Below are positions 58,417-64,000 of a stretch of 64,000 nt of DNA, one piece after another. The notes under the pieces are model-generated. The model saw nothing but the letters and a program-made list of their open reading frames with translations. It was not told the DNA's origin and made no database searches. Every line of letters begins with the position of its first letter. The first letter of the stretch is position 1. The stretch covers positions 2,398 through 66,397 of the forward strand of contig NZ_BMNK01000007.1 in NCBI RefSeq assembly GCF_014646515.1, read 5' to 3'. The position numbers and the translations under genes were made by a program. Source of the stretch: Nonomuraea glycinis. GTDB lineage: Bacteria; Actinomycetota; Actinomycetes; Streptosporangiales; Streptosporangiaceae.

Positions 58417-59306
58417 CCGATCGCAGCAAGCCCTGGCACGGAGTCATGGTCGCCACCGCGCTGCCCCTGCGCGAAGATCTGACGGTGGACTACGACGGCT
58501 ACGCCGACCACTGCCGCTGGCTGGTGGACAACGGCTGTGACGGCGTGGTGCCCAACGGCTCGCTGGGCGAGTATCAGACGCTCACCGCCGACGAGCGGGC
58601 CCGGGTGATCCGGACCGCCGTCGAGGCGGTGGGCGGGGACCGGGTGATGGCGGGCGCGGGGGCGTACGGCGCGGCCGAGTCGCGGCGCTGGGCCGAGCAG
58701 GCGGCCGAGGCGGGCTGCGGCTCGGTGCTGCTGCTGCCGCCGAACACCTACCGGGCCGACGAGCGCGCGGTGTCCGGCCACTACCGCGAGGTCGCCGAGG
58801 CCGGTGTCCCGGTGGTCGCCTACAACAACCCGTACGACACCAAGGTGGACCTCGTCCCGGCCCTGCTGGCCAGGCTGCACGAGGAGGGCCTGATCGTGGC
58901 GGTCAAGGAGTTCACCGGCGATCCCCGCCGCGCCTACGAGCTCGCCGAGCTGGCCCCGGAGCTCGACCTGCTGATCGGCTCCGACGACGTGCTGCTGGAG
59001 CTGGCGCTGGCCGGGGCGGTGGGCTGGATCGCCGGCTACCCGAACGCGCTGCCCGTCGCCGGCGTCGCCCTCTACCGGGCGGCGCTCGCCGGGGACCTCG
59101 ACACCGCGCTGCCCCTCTACCGGGCGCTGCACCCGCTGCTGCGCTGGGACTCCAAGACGGAGTTCGTCCAGGCCATCAAGCTGTCCATGGACCTGGCGGG
59201 CCGCCACGGCGGGCCGTGCAGGCCGCCGCGGCAGCCGCTGACGGACGAGCAGGCGGCGGTGGTCAGGTCCGCCACGGAGAAGGCGCTCGCGGAGGGGCTG
59301 CGATGA
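58413..59306 (+). CDS. Dihydrodipicolinate synthase family, probable 1-pyrroline-4-hydroxy-2-carboxylate deaminase
   Basis: 297 aa TIM barrel of the DapA/NAL family. Active-site segments: GVVPNGSLGEYQTL, VVAYNNPYD (Tyr) and IVAVKEFTGD (Schiff-base Lys). Within hydroxyproline clusters such proteins convert 1-pyrroline-4-hydroxy-2-carboxylate to alpha-ketoglutarate semialdehyde with release of ammonia. ATG overlaps the dehydrogenase stop (ATGA). Family is certain; the specific reaction is inferred from context. Confidence 0.88.
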   Translation: MTDRSKPWHGVMVATALPLREDLTVDYDGYADHCRWLVDNGCDGVVPNGSLGEYQTLTADERARVIRTAVEAVGGDRVMAGAGAYGAAESRRWAEQAAEAGCGSVLLLPPNTYRADERAVSGHYREVAEAGVPVVAYNNPYDTKVDLVPALLARLHEEGLIVAVKEFTGDPRRAYELAELAPELDLLIGSDDVLLELALAGAVGWIAGYPNALPVAGVALYRAALAGDLDTALPLYRALHPLLRWDSKTEFVQAIKLSMDLAGRHGGPCRPPRQPLTDEQAAVVRSATEKALAEGLR

Positions 59307-60304
59307 GGACCAAGCGCGTCTTCCACGCCGTCGACTCGCACACCGAGGGCATGCCCACCCGCGTCATCACCGGCGGTGTGGGCGTGATCCCCGGGGCGAG
59401 CATGGCCGAGCGCCGGGTCTACTTCCGCGACCATCTCGACCACATCCGCAGGCTGCTGATGAACGAGCCGCGCGGCCACGCCGCCATGAGCGGCGCCATC
59501 CTGCAGCCGCCGACCCGGCCGGACGCCGACTGGGGAGTGCTGTTCATCGAGGTGTCGGGCCTGCTGCCGATGTGCGGCCACGGCACCATCGGCGTGGCCA
59601 CCGTGCTGGTCGAGACCGGCATGGTGGAGGTGGTCGAGCCGGTCACCACCGTGCGGCTGGAGGTGCCGGCCGGGCTGGTGGTGGTGGACGTGGCCGTACA
59701 GGACGGGATGGCCATGTCGGTGACGCTGCGCAACGTGCCCTCCTACGCCGACCGGCTGGACGCCCGCGTCGTCGTGCCCGGCCACGGCGAGATCCGCTAC
59801 GACCTGGCCTACGGCGGCAACTTCTACGCCATCGTGGACCTCGACGCCTACGGGCTGCCGTTCGACCGCAAGGCCAAGAACGAGATCCTCGACGCGGGCC
59901 TGGCCACCATGCGGGCGATCAACGCCGCCGACGAGCCGGTGCACCCCGAGGACGACCGCATCCGCGGCTGCCACCACGTCTACTTCACCGCCGCCGGCTC
60001 CGACGCCCACCACTCGCGGCACGCGATGGCCATCCACCCGGGCTGGTTCGACCGCTCGCCGTGCGGCACCGGCACCAGCGCCCGGATGGCCCAGCTGCAC
60101 GCCAGGGGCGAGCTGCCGCTGGGCCGGGACTTCGTCAACGGGTCCTTCATCGGCACCCGCTTCGTCGGCAGGCTCCTGGAGGAGACGGCCGTGGGCGGCA
60201 GGCGGGCGGTGGTGCCCTCGATCACCGGCCGCGCCTGGGTCACCGGCACCGCCCAGTACTTCCTGGACCCTCGCGACCCCTTCCCCGAAGGATTCGAGCT
60301 GTGA
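59303..60304 (+). CDS. Proline racemase family protein 1 (probable 4-hydroxyproline epimerase)
   Basis: 333 aa. Both catalytic Cys are present: C91 in LPMCGHGT and C254 in DRSPCGTGTSA. That is the Cys/Cys form of racemases and epimerases rather than the Cys/Thr form of 3-hydroxyproline dehydratases. It should turn trans-4-hydroxy-L-proline into cis-4-hydroxy-D-proline, the substrate of the dehydrogenase. ATGA overlap upstream and GTGA overlap downstream with a second paralogue. Confidence 0.9.
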   Translation: MRTKRVFHAVDSHTEGMPTRVITGGVGVIPGASMAERRVYFRDHLDHIRRLLMNEPRGHAAMSGAILQPPTRPDADWGVLFIEVSGLLPMCGHGTIGVATVLVETGMVEVVEPVTTVRLEVPAGLVVVDVAVQDGMAMSVTLRNVPSYADRLDARVVVPGHGEIRYDLAYGGNFYAIVDLDAYGLPFDRKAKNEILDAGLATMRAINAADEPVHPEDDRIRGCHHVYFTAAGSDAHHSRHAMAIHPGWFDRSPCGTGTSARMAQLHARGELPLGRDFVNGSFIGTRFVGRLLEETAVGGRRAVVPSITGRAWVTGTAQYFLDPRDPFPEGFEL

Positions 60305-61275
60305 CCGTCACCACCGTCGACTACCACACCGCCGGGGAGCCGTTCCGGATCGTGACCGGCGGCGTCCCCGCGATCCCCGGCGCCACCGTGCTCGAACGCC
60401 GCGCCAACGCCGCGCGGGCCGAGGACGCCGAACAGGTGCGGCGGCTGCTGTGCCACGAGCCGCGCGGCCACGCCGACATGTACGGCTGCTTCCTCGTCCC
60501 GCCCGACGACCCCGGCGCCCACCTCGGCGTGCTGTTCTGGCACAAGGACGGCTACTCCACCGCGTGCGGCCACGGCACCATCGCGCTCGGCGTGCACGCC
60601 GTACGGGAAGGGCTGGTCACGGCCGACCCCGACGGCGAGACCGACGTGGTCGTGGATGTGCCGTCCGGCCGCGTCACCGCCCGCGTCCGCTGCGCGGGCG
60701 GCCGCATCACGGCCGTGACCTTCGTCAACGTCCCCTCGTACGTCATCGCGCGCGACGTCCCGGCGGCCGGGGTGACGGTCGACGTCGCCTACGGCGGGGC
60801 CATCTACGCCTGCGTGCCCGCCAAGGCGCTCGGCCTGGCGGTCGAGCCGGCCCGGCTGAGCGAGCTCATCGCCCACGGCCGCCGGATCAAGGCCGCACTG
60901 GCTGGCCACCCCGCCTCCCGGCACCCTGCCGACGACCGGCTGTCCGGCGTGTACGGCGTCATCTTCTACGACGAGCTCGACGGCGGTCCGGAGCACGCCC
61001 GCCAGCGCAACGTCACGGTGTTCGCCGACGGCGAGGTGGACCGCTCGCCCTGCGGCTCCGGCACCGCCGCCAGGCTCGCCCTGCTGCACGAGGAGGGGCT
61101 GCGCGGCACGCTCGTGCACGAGAGCATCGTCGGCACCGAGTTCCGTGCCCGCGTCGCGAGCCTGGCCGGGGATGGGGTCGTCCCGGAGATCGAAGGCATG
61201 GCCTATCGCATCGGCAGGCACGCCTTCGAGCTCGATCCGGACGACCCGATCGGCACCGGGTTCACGCTGCGATGA
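60301..61275 (+). CDS. Proline racemase family protein 2
   Basis: 324 aa, a paralogue of the gene just upstream. Catalytic C89 (ACGHGT) and C251 (DRSPCGSGTAA) are both kept, so it is racemase/epimerase-like. It is well diverged from copy 1, so it is not a fresh duplication. It may act on another isomer (for example 3-hydroxyproline or proline) or form a mixed dimer with copy 1. GTG start overlaps the previous stop; the next gene starts by ATGA overlap. Confidence 0.88.
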   Translation: MTVTTVDYHTAGEPFRIVTGGVPAIPGATVLERRANAARAEDAEQVRRLLCHEPRGHADMYGCFLVPPDDPGAHLGVLFWHKDGYSTACGHGTIALGVHAVREGLVTADPDGETDVVVDVPSGRVTARVRCAGGRITAVTFVNVPSYVIARDVPAAGVTVDVAYGGAIYACVPAKALGLAVEPARLSELIAHGRRIKAALAGHPASRHPADDRLSGVYGVIFYDELDGGPEHARQRNVTVFADGEVDRSPCGSGTAARLALLHEEGLRGTLVHESIVGTEFRARVASLAGDGVVPEIEGMAYRIGRHAFELDPDDPIGTGFTLR

Positions 61276-62339
61276 ACGGGCTGCCCTACCTCGACGCCGC
61301 CACCGTCGCACGACTGGTGCCCGTGGCGGATGCCGTACGGATTGTGGAGGACGCGCTGAAGGCCGGGCTCGATCCGGAGCGGACGCCGCAGCGGCCGGTG
61401 GTCGAGCTGCCCGCGGGGCAGCTCCTGCTCATGCCCGCCGCGGCCGGACGCTACGCCGGGGTGAAGGCGGCCACCGTCGCGCCCGCCAACCCCGGACGCG
61501 GGCTGCCCCGCATCCAGGGCACGTACCTGCTGCTCGACGGCGACACCCTCAGCCCGCTCGCCGTCATGGACGGTATCGCGCTGACGTCCCTGCGCACGCC
61601 CGCCGTCTCCGCGCTCGCCGTCCGCCACCTGGCCGAGCCCGACGCCCGCGAGCTGGTGGTGTTCGGGTCGGGACCGCAGGCGTGGGGGCATGTCCTGGCC
61701 CTGCGCGAGGTCCGGCCGCTGACCGGCGTCACGATCGTCGGCCGCGATCAGGGCCGCGCCGAGGCCCTCGCCACCCGCTGCCGCACCCACGGCCTACGAG
61801 CCCAGGCCCTGTACGACGAGCGGCCGGCTCCGGAGACACGAACCCAGGCCCTGTACGACGAGCGGCCGGCTCCGGAGACACGAACCCAGGCCGCGTACGG
61901 CGAGCGTCCGGCTCCGGGGGAACCTCAGGGCGTGCAGGGGCGGGAGGTCGCCGAGGCGGTGGCGCGGGCCGATCTCATCGCCTGCTGCACCACCGCCAGG
62001 CAGCCGCTCTTCCCCGGTGAGCTGGTCCGCGACGGCGTCACCGTCGTCGCGGTCGGCTCGCACGAGCCGGACGCCCGGGAGCTCGACGGCGGCCTGGTGG
62101 CCCGCGCCACGCTGGTCGTCGAGGCCCGGTCGGCGGCCCTGGCCGAGGCGGGGGACGTGATCCAGCCGATCCGTCACGGTACGATCACCACTCACCATCT
62201 CGCCGGAAACCTCGCGGATCTCGTCGCGGGCCGGGTGACGGTCGGCGCCGGGCCGCGGGTGTTCAAGGGGACCGGCATGGCGTGGGAGGACCTGGTGGTC
62301 GCGGCCGCCGCGTATGAGGCGTGGTCGCGGACGACATAG
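61272..62339 (+). CDS. Ornithine cyclodeaminase/1-pyrroline-2-carboxylate reductase family protein
   Basis: 355 aa. N-terminal substrate domain (PYLDAATVARLVPVADAVRIVE, GVKAATVAPANPGRGLPRIQG) and Rossmann domain (ELVVFGSGPQAWGHVLALRE, VTIVGRD). In hydroxyproline and 3-hydroxyproline clusters this family reduces 1-pyrroline-2-carboxylate to L-proline. Residues about 177-218 are a 14-aa tandem repeat insertion absent from normal members (about 310-330 aa). Last gene of the coupled operon; GntR follows 15 bp later. Confidence 0.87.
   Translation: MNGLPYLDAATVARLVPVADAVRIVEDALKAGLDPERTPQRPVVELPAGQLLLMPAAAGRYAGVKAATVAPANPGRGLPRIQGTYLLLDGDTLSPLAVMDGIALTSLRTPAVSALAVRHLAEPDARELVVFGSGPQAWGHVLALREVRPLTGVTIVGRDQGRAEALATRCRTHGLRAQALYDERPAPETRTQALYDERPAPETRTQAAYGERPAPGEPQGVQGREVAEAVARADLIACCTTARQPLFPGELVRDGVTVVAVGSHEPDARELDGGLVARATLVVEARSAALAEAGDVIQPIRHGTITTHHLAGNLADLVAGRVTVGAGPRVFKGTGMAWEDLVVAAAAYEAWSRTT
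61801..61926 (+). repeat. In-frame 42-bp tandem repeat in the pyrroline-carboxylate reductase gene
   Basis: 61801-61842 and 61843-61884 are identical over 42 bp; 61885-61926 is a diverged third copy. They encode repeats of QALYDERPAPETRT (third: QAAYGERPAPGEPQ) in a loop of the Rossmann domain. The perfect identity of two copies implies recent expansion. Confidence 0.93.
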
Positions 62340-62354
62340 GGAGGGGATGGGTGG

Positions 62355-63026
62355 ATGGCTGCCGAATACCGGCTCGACCTGCCGATGGTGGGGGAGCGGC
62401 AGAGCCTGCGTGAGCAGGTGGCGCACGCGCTCAGGGCCGCGCTGATCACCGGGGAGATGCGCTCGGGAGTGGTGTATTCGGCGCCCGTGCTGGCCGCGCA
62501 GTTCGGTGTCTCGGCCACGCCGGTGCGTGAGGCCATGCTCGACCTGGCCAAGGAGGGCCTGGTCGAGGCCGTGCGCAACAAGGGCTTCCGGGTGACCGAG
62601 CTGTCCGATCGTGACCTGGACGAGCTCACCGAGATCCGCAGGCTCATCGAGGTGCCCACCGTGGCGCGGCTCGCCGACTCCGGCCGGGCGGCCGACTTCG
62701 AGCGGCTCAGGCCGGTCGCCGAGGAGATCGTGGCCGCCGCCGAGGCCGGTGACCTGCTCGCCTACGTGGCCGCCGACCTGCGCTTCCACCTGGAGCTGCT
62801 CAGCCTGTCGGGCAACGCCCACCTGGTGGAGGTCGTCAGGGACCTGCGCACCAGGGCGCGCCTCTACGGCCTGTCACAGCTCTCGCGGCATGGCATGCTG
62901 GCCGACTCGGCCCGCGAGCATCTGGCGCTGCTCGACGCGCTCAAGGGCGGCGACGAAAGCGCGGCGGGCCTCATCATGGGCGAGCACATCGAGCATGTCC
63001 GGGGCATCTGGGCAAGCGACGCCTAG
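62355..63026 (+). CDS. GntR family regulator, FCD (FadR) subfamily
   Basis: 223 aa. N-terminal winged helix (LREQVAHALRAALITGEMRSG, VSATPVREAMLDLAKEGLVE) and C-terminal FCD ligand domain (LTEIRRLIEVPTVARLA, DLRFHLELLSLSGN, EHLALLDALKGGDESAA). Its Asp/His metal-ligand residues look present (D-x3-H in ADLRFH, and late His in EHIEHV). GGGAGGGG precedes the ATG. Likely represses the hydroxyproline operon via the palindrome at 55436-55446, with a pathway intermediate as inducer. It overlaps the converging EamA gene by 4 nt. Confidence 0.92.
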   Translation: MAAEYRLDLPMVGERQSLREQVAHALRAALITGEMRSGVVYSAPVLAAQFGVSATPVREAMLDLAKEGLVEAVRNKGFRVTELSDRDLDELTEIRRLIEVPTVARLADSGRAADFERLRPVAEEIVAAAEAGDLLAYVAADLRFHLELLSLSGNAHLVEVVRDLRTRARLYGLSQLSRHGMLADSAREHLALLDALKGGDESAAGLIMGEHIEHVRGIWASDA

Positions 63027-63937
63027 CCGCGGCGCATCCGGGTGGAGCCGAGGCTGGCGGCCACGATGCAGATGATGGCCGCCCACTGCTGCGCGTGCAG
63101 CAGCTCGCTCAGCACCAGCACGCCGATCAGCGCGGCCGCCGCCGGCTCCATGCTCATCAGGATGCCGAACACCTGCTTGGGCATCCGGCGCAGCGCCTGC
63201 AGCTCCAGCGAGTAGGGGATCACCGAGGACAGCAACCCCACGCCGAGACCGATCAGCAGCAGCTCCGGCTGCAGCAGGTCGACCCCGCCGGTGGTGATGC
63301 CCACGGGCGCGACCAGCACAGCCGACACGATCATCGCGAACGACAGCCCGGTGGCGCCGGGGAAGCGGCCGCCGACCGCCGCCGACAGCAGGATGTAGGC
63401 CGCCCAGCAGGCTCCGGCCACCATCGCGAAGCCGATGCCGATCCAGCTGACCGTCTCGGACTGACCCCACGGCGCGAGCAGCAGCACCCCGGCCCCGGCC
63501 AGGGCCACCCACAGCAGGTCCAGCCTGCGCCGGGAGGCCGCCACGGCCACGCCGAGCGGGCCCAGGAACTCGATGGCCACCGCGATGCCCAGCGGCAGCC
63601 GGGCCAGCGCCTCGTAGAAGGTCAGGTTCATCACCGCGAGCGTCACGCCGAAGCCGAGCGCGACCGCCCAGTCCCGCCGGGACAGCCCGCGCAGTCTGGG
63701 CCGGGCCACCACAGCCATGACCACCGCGCCCATGGCGATGCGCAGGAACACCACCGCGCTCGGCGGCAGCGCCGTGAACAGCTCCTTGGCGAAGCCCGCG
63801 CCCAGCTGCACCGAGAAGATCCCCAGCAGCACCAGCCCCGACGGCGGGATCGAGTCCGCGGCCGTGCGCAGCAGCCGGCCGGGCCGGGGCAGGCCGGGTC
63901 CTCGCTCCAGCGGGTCGTCGAGGGCGAACGCGGTCAC
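63023..63937 (-). CDS. EamA/RhtA-type small-molecule exporter
   Basis: 304 aa with ten helices in two EamA repeats (LVLLGIFSVQLGAGFAKELF at the first, WIGIGFAMVAGACWAAYILL at the second). PYSLELQALRRMPKQVFGILMSMEPA is typical of RhtA-like threonine/homoserine exporters. Probably exports an amino acid or metabolite. Its stop overlaps the GntR gene tail-to-tail. Start ATG 63937 with GAGGAGTT upstream. Link to hydroxyproline metabolism is only by position. Confidence 0.88.
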   Translation of the reverse strand: MTAFALDDPLERGPGLPRPGRLLRTAADSIPPSGLVLLGIFSVQLGAGFAKELFTALPPSAVVFLRIAMGAVVMAVVARPRLRGLSRRDWAVALGFGVTLAVMNLTFYEALARLPLGIAVAIEFLGPLGVAVAASRRRLDLLWVALAGAGVLLLAPWGQSETVSWIGIGFAMVAGACWAAYILLSAAVGGRFPGATGLSFAMIVSAVLVAPVGITTGGVDLLQPELLLIGLGVGLLSSVIPYSLELQALRRMPKQVFGILMSMEPAAAALIGVLVLSELLHAQQWAAIICIVAASLGSTRMRRG

Positions 63938-64000
63938 GGGGAACTCCTCAGGTCAGGGCAACCCCGAGAGCTTACCGGCCCCCTCCGACATCGCTGTGGC

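Noticed and set aside
60301..61275. Second racemase paralogue as trans-3-hydroxyproline dehydratase
   Set aside because: That class has Thr in place of the second catalytic Cys; here C251 is present.

Overview
The window is a contiguous piece of a high-GC (about 70%) actinomycete chromosome. It has GTG/TTG starts, many 4-nt stop/start overlaps, and the actinobacterial markers WhiA, RbpA, OpcA, SteA/SteB and a mycothiol-dependent-enzyme relict. Gene content and order fit a filamentous actinomycete of the Streptosporangiales or a near relative; this is inference, not a species call. No rRNA, tRNA, CRISPR array, prophage or replication origin was seen.

Layout. (1) 1-16519: a 5'-truncated TPR gene, an MBL hydrolase, an SSB paralogue, a DUF1015 protein, a small TPR protein and a stand-alone TipAS-type drug-binding protein. 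Then comes a block with the gene order of Mycobacterium tuberculosis Rv1691-Rv1698: HAD hydrolase, SCP2-like protein (opposite strand), a 52-aa protein, tlyA, NAD kinase, recN, steA, steB, followed by a MraY/WecA-like protein and murJ. (2) 16520-22500: a glycosyltransferase, a TerC family exporter behind a yybP-ykoY (Mn2+) riboswitch that can hide the terC Shine-Dalgarno, phosphatidylserine decarboxylase and synthase, an MBL hydrolase, and an internally deleted maleylpyruvate isomerase pseudogene. (3) 22733-32299: uvrA, three consecutive lipoprotein-type Rieske proteins, then uvrC-rapZ-yvcK-whiA. (4) 33167-37063: gap (with a DasR-like dre site), pgk, tpiA, secG, rbpA. (5) 37069-43331: amidohydrolase plus FAD oxidoreductase, an ACT-GNAT protein, a coiled-coil protein, adenosine deaminase family. 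(6) 43337-55376: the pentose-phosphate block tkt-tal-zwf-opcA-pgl on the minus strand, with ctaB and ctaA. Between ctaB and ctaA lie an ArsR-CDF metal-efflux operon, a solitary IS200-type Y1 protein with an altered HUH motif, and a PrsW-like protease. (7) 55436-62339: a seven-gene, translationally coupled hydroxyproline catabolic operon (three-subunit D-hydroxyproline dehydrogenase, deaminase, two proline-racemase-family proteins, pyrroline-2-carboxylate reductase), then a GntR/FCD regulator and an EamA exporter. A FadR-type operator palindrome sits just before the first gene.

How they work together. Glycolysis (gap-pgk-tpiA) and the oxidative/non-oxidative pentose phosphate pathway are near-complete modules. 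ctaA and ctaB make heme A for cytochrome oxidase. uvrA/uvrC/recN are repair genes. murJ, SteA/SteB and the MraY-like protein point to envelope assembly and cell separation. The hydroxyproline operon should convert trans-4-hydroxy-L-proline towards alpha-ketoglutarate semialdehyde; the final dehydrogenase is not in the window.

One feature runs through the whole window and is not explained by gene content. There are many short tandem repeats, both between genes (units of 18, 20, 33, 37, 47 and about 49 bp) and inside genes (27, 36 and 42 bp units that keep frame). There is also a recurrent CCGTACGG-cored hairpin family downstream of genes.
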